A stretch of DNA of 64,000 nucleotides from Lachnospiraceae bacterium (GTDB taxonomy: Bacteria > Bacillota > Clostridia > Lachnospirales > Lachnospiraceae), in contig SVFN01000003.1 of the NCBI GenBank assembly GCA_015056815.1, forward strand, positions 32,011 to 96,010, given 5' to 3'. The position numbers and the translations under genes are program-made. Below are positions 33,583 to 41,882 of this stretch, piece by piece; the first letter of the stretch is position 1, and the number at the start of each line of letters is the position of its first letter. A model generated the notes under the pieces. That model did not search any database. It saw nothing but the letters and a program-made list of their open reading frames with translations, and was not told where the DNA came from.

Positions 33583-33903
33583 GGGGTGTAAATGCAAAAA
33601 GACTTGGACAGTGTCAGATTGCGAAGGGAAAAAAGTATTGATTTTATCACGGACAAATGTTATTATACTATAGTTAGCGAAAACTAACCACAATTAACGA
33701 AAAGTATAAAAGGGGGATGGGATATATGAAAAAGAGCAGTTCATCGGAAAGAGACTATTTTTGGGGGCTGACGGTTAGTGCTCTCTATTCTTGAATACCA
33801 TAATGATCATAACCGCAGGTACAGAGGACGCAAGAATTTATAAGAGTAAAGTAACAATGTTTTTTGGAGCAAAACGGGCAATATGGAGAAAGAAGTGTAG
33901 ATA
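33583..33903. promoter_or_regulatory. Gene-poor leader with a GTTAG dyad operator
   Basis: TATACT (33664-33669) resembles a -10 box. Just downstream, GTTAG (33673-33677) and CTAAC (33684-33688) form an interrupted dyad placed where a repressor would cover the transcription start; the half-site resembles DtxR/IdeR-family iron operators. After it a 22-codon frame with AGGGGGATGGG upstream (33726) soon stops, and the rest of the 320 bases shows no gene. The stretch looks like the front of an eroded iron-transport locus. Confidence 0.4.
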
Positions 33904-34281
33904 ATGAATAATCAGAATGTTATTAGTGTAATCATACTGCTGGCGATTATCGCAATAGCGGTATACGGGACTGTGAAAAGGATCCGTTTCGGATCATCGT
34001 GCTGCGGAACAAAGGAGCCCGCGGCCAAACGGGTAAAAGTCAAAGACAGAAACAAAGCCCATTATCCTTACAGGTATGTATTAAATGTTGACGGTATGCA
34101 CTGCACAAACTGCGCCCGCCGCATAGAGAATACATTTAATAAAACGGAAGGAAGATGGGCTGTTGCGGATGTCGGCCAAAAGAAACTGATCCTGCTCTCA
34201 AAACATGAGGAACAGCAGAGCGACCTGATCAGTCTTACGGCTCAGGCAGGATACACGATGATCTCCTACAATGAGGAATGA
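33904..34281 (+). CDS. Membrane-anchored HMA (heavy-metal-associated) domain protein
   Basis: This encodes 125 residues. An N-terminal transmembrane helix (about 5-22) is followed by SSCCG, as in FeoB-associated Cys-rich proteins. A C-terminal HMA domain (about 58-125) has the metal-binding GMHCTNC at about 65-71. The ferredoxin-like fold would bind copper or a similar ion through the two Cys. A TATGGAGAAAG ribosome site precedes the ATG. A possible iron-type operator lies upstream and a FeoA-like fragment downstream, which suggests that this was part of a metal-uptake operon of which only this gene remains. Confidence 0.75.
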   Translation: MNNQNVISVIILLAIIAIAVYGTVKRIRFGSSCCGTKEPAAKRVKVKDRNKAHYPYRYVLNVDGMHCTNCARRIENTFNKTEGRWAVADVGQKKLILLSKHEEQQSDLISLTAQAGYTMISYNEE

Positions 34282-34313
34282 AAGTAAAATAACGAGGGAG
34301 GCATTTAAAAGCA

Positions 34314-34400
34314 ATGAAAAAGTTGTCGGAACTAAAAATGGACACAGAAGGGATAATTGCGGCGGTAATGTCCCGGATTTATAGTCGCGATCCTGTATGA
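34314..34400 (+). pseudogene. FeoA-like N-terminal fragment
   Basis: From an ATG with GGGAGG upstream the frame reads MKKLSELKMDTEGIIAAVMS and stops after 28 codons. It resembles the first strand region of the ferrous-iron transport protein FeoA (typically about 70-80 residues). The remainder is missing; the IS605-type element begins about 150 bases later. The assignment rests on a short segment. Confidence 0.4.
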
Positions 34401-34565
34401 TGTGTTGATCCGTTCCCTATCATTCATGATTCTTCATACAAATTCCCGACAGAGGTTAATAGAATCGCGTTATGCTGAACAGAAAGCATTTTGGAGGGAA
34501 TGTCAATAGATTTGCTTCTTCTTGTAGCTACTGCAGAAATCTCCCACCTCTTTCTTTATGATCTT

Positions 34566-36044
34566 AGGGCTAACACTCGTGACTTCAGTCATGAGATACA
34601 GCCCTTTTTACACATATATTTTACTAATTACATAATATCTCGTAAAAATGTGGTATGATAATACATACAGGACACTTGTTCCAAGTCTTAAGAAAGGATA
34701 AAACTGTATGTATCTTACTGTTAAACAACAGATTAAACACCTGTCAAAAGATGATTATCGTACCATCAAAGAACTCTGCCATATCGCAAAGAACCTGACC
34801 AATGAAGCTATATATAACGTCCGGCAGTATTATTTTACTGAGGGTGAGTATCTGAAATATGAGAAAAACTATGTTCTTTTAAAGAACAGCGATAATTACA
34901 AGGCATTAAATTCTAATATGTCACAGCAGATACTCAAAGAAGTAGATGGCAGTTTTAAGTCATTCTTTGGACTTCTTAAGCTTGCTAAAAAAGGCAAATA
35001 TTCTTTTAAAGACTGCAAACTGCCTCACTATATGCCAAAAGATGGTTATGCAACCTTAGTCATTGGCTTTGTTAGGCTTAATGGTAATAAACTTACATTA
35101 CCTTTTTCTCAAAGCTTTAAGAAAACACATAAATCTGTTGAACTAACGATACCACCTATACTTGCTGATAAGAAGATAAAAGAAATACGTATCATTCCTA
35201 AAGCGAATGCCAGGTTCTTTGAAGTTCAGTATATTTACGAAGCTGAATGTATTCAAAGAAATCTGAATAAAAACAATGCACTGGCAATTGATCTTGGAAT
35301 AAATAATCTCGTAACAGCAGTATCTTCTAATGGAAGAAGCTTCATTATTGATGGACGTAGGCTTAAATCTATAAATCAGTGGTTCAATAAAGAGAATGCC
35401 CGTCTTCAGTCAATAAAGGATAAGCAGAACTTCGGTAAAAAACCTACAAACCGTCAAAAAGCTATAGCCAGAGACCGTAACAATAAGGTTAACGACTATA
35501 TGAACAAAGCAGCCCGTATCATAATCGATTACTGTATCAATAATAATATAGGTGTTCTTGTCGTTGGCTATAACGAAACATTTCAGCGTTCTTCTGATAT
35601 TGGGAAATCCAACAATCAAACCTTTGTTAACATCCCATACGGAAGGTTACGTGAAAAGCTTGAATATCTTTGCAAGCTTAACAGCATCGAGTTTGTAAAG
35701 CAGGAAGAATCCTATACATCAAAAGCTTCCTTCTGGGATAAAGATGTTATCCCTGAATACAATAATGACAATCCCAAAACATATACTTTCAGTGGCAAAC
35801 GTGTGTACAGAGGTCTTTACAGGACATCTGACGGATACACATTTAATGCCGACATAAACGGTGCATTAAATATACTACGCAAAAGTAGCGTTGTGGACTT
35901 ATCAGTCCTATACGGTAGAGGCGAAGTGGACACGCCCATAAGAATAAGGGTTGCCTAGTAATAGGTGGAAGCTTAAATACCAAACTTCTTAAACGGAGAT
36001 ATATTTCTCCTAGAAGCTCGTCACTTTAGTGATGAGAGGTTCAC
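34566..36044 (+). mobile_element. IS200/IS605-type element with tnpB only
   Basis: Related imperfect palindromes mark both ends. The left hairpin is CTCGTGAC-TTCA-GTCATGAG (34576-34595), inside an outer AGGGCT/AGCCCT stem; the right hairpin is CTCGTCAC-TTTA-GTGATGAG (36017-36036). Between them is a single tnpB gene and no tnpA, so the element would need a transposase in trans. The 3' part of the gene plus the right end should also produce the guide RNA, ending with about 16-20 bases of flanking DNA. Outer limits are judged to within about 20 bases. The right edge abuts the promoter of the SUV3-like gene. Confidence 0.82.
34708..35958 (+). CDS. tnpB: TnpB-family RNA-guided nuclease
   Basis: This 416-residue TnpB (OrfB of IS605) is full length. 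RuvC residues are present: Asp195 in AIDLGINNLVT, Glu about 290 in VGYNETF, and Asp about 382 in FNADINGALNIL. The zinc finger usual for TnpB is absent: where CxxC pairs are expected the sequence reads YTSKASFWDKDVIPEYN and FSGKRVYRGLYRT, with no Cys. I recall the same Cys-free form in a clade of TnpB relatives found in clostridia and cyanobacteria, so this is a lineage trait rather than decay. TnpB cuts DNA guided by the element's own 3' RNA and helps retain the element. Confidence 0.92.
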   Translation: MYLTVKQQIKHLSKDDYRTIKELCHIAKNLTNEAIYNVRQYYFTEGEYLKYEKNYVLLKNSDNYKALNSNMSQQILKEVDGSFKSFFGLLKLAKKGKYSFKDCKLPHYMPKDGYATLVIGFVRLNGNKLTLPFSQSFKKTHKSVELTIPPILADKKIKEIRIIPKANARFFEVQYIYEAECIQRNLNKNNALAIDLGINNLVTAVSSNGRSFIIDGRRLKSINQWFNKENARLQSIKDKQNFGKKPTNRQKAIARDRNNKVNDYMNKAARIIIDYCINNNIGVLVVGYNETFQRSSDIGKSNNQTFVNIPYGRLREKLEYLCKLNSIEFVKQEESYTSKASFWDKDVIPEYNNDNPKTYTFSGKRVYRGLYRTSDGYTFNADINGALNILRKSSVVDLSVLYGRGEVDTPIRIRVA

Positions 36045-36046
36045 AA

Positions 36047-36094
36047 TGGAATTGAACATAAGTACAAAATCCGATATACTATAATGAATAGAAA
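36047..36094 (+). promoter_or_regulatory. Promoter, copy B of the repeated promoter sequence
   Basis: TTGAAC (36052-36057), 17 bases, TATACT (36075-36080). The surrounding GGAATTGAACATAAG and CGATATACTATAATGAATA almost match the promoter at 14352-14399. This copy lies immediately outside the right end of the tnpB element. Confidence 0.65.
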
Positions 36095-36115
36095 TAACAG
36101 ACTCGGGAGAAGAGA

Positions 36116-38491
36116 ATGGATACTGATGAAAAAAGCGCTTTGATCCACGAAGCGTATCAAAAGTGCATGAGAATACGGCTGAAAAACGAAAAAAACCGTC
36201 TGCGCCAAAAGGCAATGATCAGGGTTCAGAAGAGGATGTTCGGAAAGGCTGTGCTTACGAAACAGGAAAGAGAGGCCTTAAAAGCAAACATATCTTTCAG
36301 GACAGCAGTGGAAAAAGAACTGTCAAAATTTCAGGAATACCAGAGGCTGGTTCGCCATCCGGAGATTTTTCTCCAAAAAAGAGAAACTATTTATATTCAG
36401 AACCGGGAACTGATCGAGAAGATGTATGAGGACGGATACCGGAACTTTCTCAAAAAAGATTTTGTCAGGTATCAGAAAGAAGAAGTAAGGATTCAGGCGG
36501 AAAAACTGCTGGAGGATTATATCCTGTCCAACGGTTACTCTGATCCGGAAGAACTGGCAGTGGCGGAAGGCAAAGAAATCTGTGGAAACTGCGTAAGACT
36601 GTTAAAGCGTTATTTTTCAAGGCGGGTCATTTGGGTGATGGAACCGGATCATGACAGCAGGCGCTATGTCAAACGCTGGAAAAAATCGGAACTGAGTATG
36701 GACAACTTCACACTGTTCCGGGATGGACTTCCACTCAATGATCCTTTTATGACGTGGGAAAAGTATTATTGCGAAATGGTCATGGGCAAAGAAGATTGTT
36801 TGAAGGAAGAGATCTGTCGGTCCATTATCAGGAAGCTGGATCGGGAAACAACCGGATTAAGCAACCGCAAGTATATTCTAAAAGAACTGGAAGAAAAAAC
36901 AGAAGAAGCAGTTGCGCGGACGGAAGGCTTCTTTCCGGAGGAGGAGATAAACAGGCAGTTTACGGAAGAAACGATCTGGGATCTCATGCGTAAGAATCCC
37001 CACTATACACTGCTCATGCAGGAACTGGATCAGATTTGGGAGGAAGACAGGCGGCTCAAAAACGTCATGCTGGATCATATCCCTGACCGCTATATTGACC
37101 TGTTTCCGTCAGCAAGAAAAATCAAACGTAAATTCATACTGCATATCGGACCGACAAACTCCGGTAAAACGTATGCGGCAGTACATGGAATGTTACAGGG
37201 GAAAACCGGGATATACTTAGGACCGCTGCGTCTGCTTGCTTTTGAGCAATACGAGAAGATCAATGAGATGGGATATGCCTGCTCTCTTTTGACCGGAGAG
37301 GAAGAGATCCGGAAGGAAAATGCACCGTTTCAGGCATCTACCGTAGAAATGATGGATATTCGCAAACGCTATGACACAGCGGTGATCGACGAAGCTCAGC
37401 TGATCGCAGACTCGTTCCGGGGAGGAGCATGGACGGCGGCAATCCTTGGCGTGAATGCAAACGTAGTCCATATCTGCGCAGCACCATATGCCGGTAATCT
37501 CCTGATCCGGCTGATCGAGGAATGCGGGGACGAGTATGAGATCATGAGGCATGAAAGAAGGGCAGAGCTTTCCTGTGATGAGGAACCATTTGTCTTTCCG
37601 GAATCCGTAAAGAAAGGAGATGCACTCCTTGTCTTTTCGCGCAAATCCGTTCATAGCGTAGCGGTTCAGCTGCAGCAGAGAAAGATCCCATGCAGTGTCA
37701 TTTACGGAGCATTGCCCTATGATGTGAGACACGAAGAAGCAAGAAAATTCTCAGAAGGAGAAACAGAGGTACTGGTTGCAACAGATGCCATCGGGCTGGG
37801 ACTGAATCTCCCGATCCGCAGAGTTGTTCTTCTGGAAGTGAAAAAATATGACGGAATACAGACACGCCTTTTAGAAGCCGGAGAGGTTCAACAGATCATC
37901 GGCCGGGCAGGAAGAGTCGGTATCTATGAGACCGGATTTTTCAATGTGGAGCAAAGCTTTTCAAAGGAGGATATCCGAAAGAAAGCCTCACGGGAGATTG
38001 CGGAGCTCAAAACAGCGCGGATCGGTTTCCCGGAGACACTTTTAGGAATTAACACAAGCGTCTCTGATATTTTAAGCAAATGGAACGAGATTGAGCCGCA
38101 GGAAGGCTTTTTAAAGGCATCCGTAGAAGGGGAGATCCGTCTGGCGAAGATGCTGGAAGAGATCACGGATGATAAAGATCTCATCTATCGGTTTGTCATG
38201 ATACCGTTTGATCAAAAAGACGATGATCTCTTATCGGAATGGTATTCTTTTGCCAGAGACTACATTCTGTATGACCGTCTGGAGGTACCGGCATTTCGAA
38301 CAATAAAAATAAGGAACGGTTTGGATTTGAAATGTGCGGAAAAACAGTATGCTCTCATGGATCTGTATTATCAGCTTGCCAAGAAGTTTATGGACCATTC
38401 CGTTCCGGACAGCATCATGAAAGAGAAGGAAGCTCTTTCAGAGAAGATCATCCGGTATCTGTCATCACACAAGCTAAAGGGGAACACTTGA
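36116..38491 (+). CDS. SUV3-like RNA helicase
   Basis: This 791-residue protein resembles mitochondrial SUV3 and its bacterial homologues. The helicase core shows motif I HIGPTNSGKTYAA (about 342-354), Ia LGPLRLLAFEQ, TVEMM, motif II VIDEAQLI (about 422-429), motif V VATDAIGLGLNLP and motif VI QIIGRAGRVG. The N-terminal 340 residues form a long charged helical region, the C-terminal about 150 a helical tail. SUV3 unwinds RNA and double-stranded DNA using ATP. Bacterial copies are not well studied. It is placed right behind the tnpB element and has its own promoter, with GGGAGAAGAG before the ATG. Confidence 0.88.
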   Translation: MDTDEKSALIHEAYQKCMRIRLKNEKNRLRQKAMIRVQKRMFGKAVLTKQEREALKANISFRTAVEKELSKFQEYQRLVRHPEIFLQKRETIYIQNRELIEKMYEDGYRNFLKKDFVRYQKEEVRIQAEKLLEDYILSNGYSDPEELAVAEGKEICGNCVRLLKRYFSRRVIWVMEPDHDSRRYVKRWKKSELSMDNFTLFRDGLPLNDPFMTWEKYYCEMVMGKEDCLKEEICRSIIRKLDRETTGLSNRKYILKELEEKTEEAVARTEGFFPEEEINRQFTEETIWDLMRKNPHYTLLMQELDQIWEEDRRLKNVMLDHIPDRYIDLFPSARKIKRKFILHIGPTNSGKTYAAVHGMLQGKTGIYLGPLRLLAFEQYEKINEMGYACSLLTGEEEIRKENAPFQASTVEMMDIRKRYDTAVIDEAQLIADSFRGGAWTAAILGVNANVVHICAAPYAGNLLIRLIEECGDEYEIMRHERRAELSCDEEPFVFPESVKKGDALLVFSRKSVHSVAVQLQQRKIPCSVIYGALPYDVRHEEARKFSEGETEVLVATDAIGLGLNLPIRRVVLLEVKKYDGIQTRLLEAGEVQQIIGRAGRVGIYETGFFNVEQSFSKEDIRKKASREIAELKTARIGFPETLLGINTSVSDILSKWNEIEPQEGFLKASVEGEIRLAKMLEEITDDKDLIYRFVMIPFDQKDDDLLSEWYSFARDYILYDRLEVPAFRTIKIRNGLDLKCAEKQYALMDLYYQLAKKFMDHSVPDSIMKEKEALSEKIIRYLSSHKLKGNT

Positions 38492-38591
38492 TTTTTGCAA
38501 CATATGTTATATTGATTGAAAAGAACACGCCCGGCAGACACCATCATTTCTGGTAAATGCAGTGAATGCAGACGGATAAAAAAATAATGAT

Positions 38592-38659
38592 TTGCAACAA
38601 GTTTGCAAATTCTATTGATAAAATTGCAACCGGTGCTGTAATATGCAACTGTGTTGCAA
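38592..38659 (+). promoter_or_regulatory. Helically spaced TTGCAA boxes over a promoter
   Basis: TTGCAA occurs at 38592, 38603, 38624 and 38654, with ATGCAA at 38643; another lies at 38495. The spacings of 11, 21, 19 and 11 bases keep the boxes near one helical face. They overlap a likely promoter, TTGATA (about 38615-38620), 16 bases, TGTAAT (about 38637-38642). The next gene starts at 38686. This suggests cooperative binding of a repressor or antitoxin. Confidence 0.5.
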
Positions 38660-38685
38660 AATTATTTTATAGGAGGAATCTTTAT

Positions 38686-39237
38686 ATGGGAGACGATAAA
38701 TGGATTCTCTATCATACAAGCCGGATTGAGATCCCGGTCCCTGACATTCATTACGGCAGGAAAAATGCTGATTTCGGGCAGGGTTTTTATCTGACACCGG
38801 ATTATGATTTCACATATCGATGGGCATGGCAGGATGCAATAGTGAATAAGTACGAACTGGATCTAAAGGGGCTTCGGGTACATTCATTTTCCCGTACCAC
38901 GGAATGGTTTGAGTATATCTTCCATAACCGGAAAGCAGAGGATACACTTGATTCAGATGTTGTTATCGGTCCCATTGCGAATGATACAATTTTTGATACC
39001 CTTGGAATAATAAGCAGTGGTTATTTGAGCTCTAAAGAGGCACTGCGGCTTCTTATGATAGGACCTGAATACACGCAGGTTGCAGTAAAAACAGCGATCG
39101 CGGTGAAGCAATTGAAATGGGTCGGTTCAGATAAAGTTACGGGTGTGAAAGAATACCAAGAACTGCTGAAAAAAGAGCAGGATGAATATGAGAAGCTTTT
39201 TGCGGCAACGATGGAAAAAATAAGTGAGAAGAGATAG
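38686..39237 (+). CDS. DUF3990 protein, ADP-ribosyltransferase-like
   Basis: This 183-residue protein opens with WILYHTSRIEIPVPDIHYGR and KNADFGQGFYLTPD, the signature of DUF3990, a family placed in the ADP-ribosyltransferase fold and often paired with DUF3791 in toxin-antitoxin-like units. The start at 38686 has TAGGAGG nine bases upstream. No DUF3791 partner is present on either side; the upstream 190 bases are only the TTGCAA array. The stop overlaps the early part of the prolyl-tRNA editing frame region. A toxin-like role is inferred from the family; the target is unknown. Confidence 0.8.
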   Translation: MGDDKWILYHTSRIEIPVPDIHYGRKNADFGQGFYLTPDYDFTYRWAWQDAIVNKYELDLKGLRVHSFSRTTEWFEYIFHNRKAEDTLDSDVVIGPIANDTIFDTLGIISSGYLSSKEALRLLMIGPEYTQVAVKTAIAVKQLKWVGSDKVTGVKEYQELLKKEQDEYEKLFAATMEKISEKR

Positions 39238-39256
39238 AAAGGATGTTGAAATAGAA

Positions 39257-39802
39257 ATGGAGCTATTTAACGGAAGACCGGAAAAAACAGACGATAGACT
39301 GTCGAGAGAGGTCAGGACATATGATTTTCTTGATGCTCTTGGGATAGAGTATATGCGGACAGATCATGGACCTGCTGACAATATGGAGGCCTGCAATGAG
39401 ATAGATGCTGTGCTGGGCGTTCTGATCTGCAAGAATCTGTTCCTTTGCAACAGGCAGAAAACGAACTTTTACCTGCTTATGATGCCCGGGGACAAAAAGT
39501 TCAAGACAAAGGAGCTGTCGGCACAGATAAACTCAGCCCGCCTTTCCTTTGCTGACCCGGAAGATATGCTCAAGTATCTTGATATAGAGCCCGGCGCAGT
39601 GAGTATCATGGGGCTGATGAATGATAAAGACCACGTTGTTCATCTTCTTATTGACGAGGATGTACTCGCCGGTGAAGAACTTGGCTGCCACCCCTGCGTC
39701 TGCACATCAAGCCTGAAGATGAAGACCGCAGATGTGATCAACAAATTCCTGCCGGCAACCGGACATGAGTACAGGGCGGTGCATCTGGTGGGGGAGGATT
39801 AA
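39257..39802 (+). CDS. Prolyl-tRNA editing protein (ProX/PrdX family)
   Basis: This 181-residue YbaK-fold deacylase hydrolyses mischarged tRNA, most often Ala-tRNA-Pro. Visible features are the N-terminal REVRTYDFLDALGIEYMRTDH, ICKNLFLCNRQKTNFYLLMMPGDK (about 61-84) with the active-site Lys region, and the C-terminal HPCVCTSSLKMKTADVI. Length and layout fit the free-standing ProX group rather than the insertion domain of ProRS. The ATG at 39257 was chosen over a GTG at 39224 that overlaps the DUF3990 gene; AAAGGA lies about 13 bases before it. Confidence 0.88.
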   Translation: MELFNGRPEKTDDRLSREVRTYDFLDALGIEYMRTDHGPADNMEACNEIDAVLGVLICKNLFLCNRQKTNFYLLMMPGDKKFKTKELSAQINSARLSFADPEDMLKYLDIEPGAVSIMGLMNDKDHVVHLLIDEDVLAGEELGCHPCVCTSSLKMKTADVINKFLPATGHEYRAVHLVGED

Positions 39803-39822
39803 AGCATAATTGAATTTAAAGA

Positions 39823-39936
39823 AAAGCAGAGGCGGCAAGATGGCTTACGCGAGGTGAACGGGATGAAATCAAATGGCTGCCGGCGGAACTGGAGTTGATT
39901 GGTGATATTAAGGAGAGGTTTTACAGATATGAATAG
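39823..39936 (+). pseudogene. 3' fragment of a Nudix gene, paralogous to 19777-20385
   Basis: The frame reads KAEAARWLTRGERDEIKWLP then AELELIGDIKERFYRYE and stops, matching the last 33 or so residues of the intact Nudix gene 19.5 kb upstream. The nucleotide match is close over about 95 bases. The fragment overlaps the first codons of the next gene and its AAGGAGAGG is that gene's ribosome site, just as the intact copy supplies the ribosome site of the GNAT gene. Confidence 0.8.
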
Positions 39937-41140
39937 AAAGAAGCTACTACCGGTGGCAGCAAAGACGCGCGGCTGCAGGATTTCCGGTGTTTCCATCGCG
40001 ATCAGCATTACGATTTGTCTGCTTTTGCCCGTCGGCTGTGGGAGTGATAACACACAGACAGAAAAGCCCGGGGCGGATCCTTTGGCTCAGGCATCTGCCG
40101 ATGCTTTGACACCGGATCCGGGGGCGGATGAGGCAGTGCAGGATTCAGGCGATGCGCCGGATGAGGCAGCAAAAGATCCGGGCGATGCGCCGGATGAACA
40201 ACAGGATGAAGGAGAGAAAGCGAAGAAAGAAGAAAAAGGTCACTTTAGTTTTCAGCCTGTCGTGATATCTTCGGTCTTCAGGGAGATCATGGGGGAGGAT
40301 ATGTGCGAGGCCTACCGCAATTATGTGGATGCCGCGCTGAAAGGTGAAAATGAATTTGCTGTGAAAGATGAAGAAACCTATGATTGGATGATCGGGCAGT
40401 TCCCGGGCGTATGTTTCCCAGTGCTGGAAGAGTATACGGAGTCTGATTACGCCAGTGCCTATCATGACGGGAAAGCTACGTTTCATTATACGATCCCCCA
40501 ATCCGAATTTGCTCAAAAAGAGGCGGAATTTGAAGATATTGTTACGGGCATCCTGAATGAAACGATGCGTGATGATTATTCGGAGCTGGAAAAAGTCATC
40601 GCCCTGTATGAATATTTTTGCACAAAGTATACTTATGATTACGAGGTCTATGCCGAAATGGGAGAGAGATATGTTGAAGAAACGTCTGCCTACCGGTTTT
40701 TGACTACCGATCAAGGAATCTGTTCGGAATGTGCGCCTGCCTTTTCCTATCTTTTGCTTCAGGCGGGAGTCGATGCCACAACGGCAGGCGGGAATTGCCC
40801 GATTAACGGGGAAGGGCATGTCTGGTCCTATGTGACCATAGGCGGAAAGAATTATCATGTGGATCCGACCTACGGAATGGAATCCGGAGTGTGTTTATCC
40901 TATTTTATGATGACTGACGAGCAGAGAGAAAAAGAGGATGAATACCAGAAGGATGAAATGTGCGTGGGCAGCCATTATAAAGATGAGCACAACGGAGATC
41001 AGTATGATGCGGATGATGACAGTTTTGCGCCGCTGTGGGGAGGGTATCTAACCTCCTGGGATCCTGAAAAGAACCTGATCTGCTATATAGACAAAAGCGG
41101 GAAAGAGGCTGTGTTTAATTATTCTTTTTTTGAACAGTAA
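39929..41140 (+). CDS. Transglutaminase-like lipoprotein
   Basis: This 403-residue exported protein has a hydrophobic signal region (about 18-34) ending in a lipobox LPVGC, so it should be lipid-anchored. A low-complexity acidic linker follows (about 45-95), built from repeats of DPGxDE and GDAPDEA. The catalytic transglutaminase-like domain covers about 195-310, with Cys in GICSECAPAF, His in GHVWSYV and Asp in HVDPTYG forming the triad. Such proteins may act as proteases or crosslinkers at the cell surface. The ATG at 39929 uses AAGGAGAGG from the Nudix fragment. An orphan AAGGAGG just after the stop (41144) has no gene behind it. Confidence 0.88.
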   Translation: MNRKKLLPVAAKTRGCRISGVSIAISITICLLLPVGCGSDNTQTEKPGADPLAQASADALTPDPGADEAVQDSGDAPDEAAKDPGDAPDEQQDEGEKAKKEEKGHFSFQPVVISSVFREIMGEDMCEAYRNYVDAALKGENEFAVKDEETYDWMIGQFPGVCFPVLEEYTESDYASAYHDGKATFHYTIPQSEFAQKEAEFEDIVTGILNETMRDDYSELEKVIALYEYFCTKYTYDYEVYAEMGERYVEETSAYRFLTTDQGICSECAPAFSYLLLQAGVDATTAGGNCPINGEGHVWSYVTIGGKNYHVDPTYGMESGVCLSYFMMTDEQREKEDEYQKDEMCVGSHYKDEHNGDQYDADDDSFAPLWGGYLTSWDPEKNLICYIDKSGKEAVFNYSFFEQ

Positions 41141-41172
41141 ATAAAGGAGGAATACTGTTTATAAAGCATTAT

Positions 41173-41881
41173 TTATATTCCGAAGGAAGCTGTGGCGATA
41201 TTGTCCCGTATATATCCGGAAACATCAAAGTCAAAGGCTTCATTCAGATTTTTACGGATGAGCATTTCCTCTTTATTTCCGTGCAGAGTGATCCTGCCGT
41301 TTGCACCTTTTTTTTCTCCAATCGGAAAGATAGTCCATCAGTTCGGACTGCACCTTCATATCCAAATGATTCATAGGTTCATCCAGAATCAGAACCGGGG
41401 TTTTCTGTGCAATACATCTTGCCAGCATAACGCGCTGAAGCTGTCCTCCTGAAAGTTTGGTGATAGATTCGTCCGCGATATCTGTCAGATTCAGAGAAGT
41501 CAGTACTTCGTCAACGATTTTCTGATTGTCTGCACGGTGATTACCCAGGTGATCGGCTGTATGGAGGTATCTGCCCTGCATAACCGTTTCATAGACGGTA
41601 TAGGGAAAATAAATCTGGTTTTTTTGGGAAAAGAAACCGATATAAGAAGCGACTTCTTTTCGTTTCATGGTATTCAGATTTCTGCCGGCGATCGTAATAG
41701 TGCCGGTACTGGGAATAAAGCCGCAGATGGCGCGTAGCAGAGTGGTTTTCCCACATCCGTTGCTTCCGAGAAGGCATAGACATTGTCCTTCTTCGATGTC
41801 CAGTTGGATATCTTTGATGATGTTATTTCCGGGTTTATAACCGGCGCTTACTCCGGATAAAGAAATCATATTTTCTGGCAT
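41173..41881 (-). pseudogene. Broken ABC transporter ATPase of the FecE/BtuD type
   Basis: From the ATG at 41881 the protein runs normally: LSGVSAGYKPG, Walker A GSNGCGKTT, LSGGQLQRVMLARCIAQ and Walker B LILDEPMNHLD. After SDWRKK it leaves frame at an A8 run (about 41311-41318). The proper family ending resumes in another frame as GANGRITLHGNKEEMLIRKN to DNIATASFGI. Besides the shift, the segment with the H-loop (about 30 residues) is missing, so this is a deletion and not just an error. It follows the permease with one base between stop and start. With the riboswitch upstream, it was probably a corrinoid importer. Confidence 0.85.
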
Positions 41882-41882
41882 G

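Noticed and set aside
34321..34350. CGGAACTAAAAATG as a further hairpin-family tail
   Set aside because: It lies inside the FeoA-like fragment coding SELKM, and no complementary arm or ACAGTA head is nearby; chance match.
38566..38685. In-frame N-terminal extension of the DUF3990 protein
   Set aside because: It translates the TTGCAA operator array, and the DUF3990 motif begins right after the ATG at 38686, which has its own TAGGAGG.
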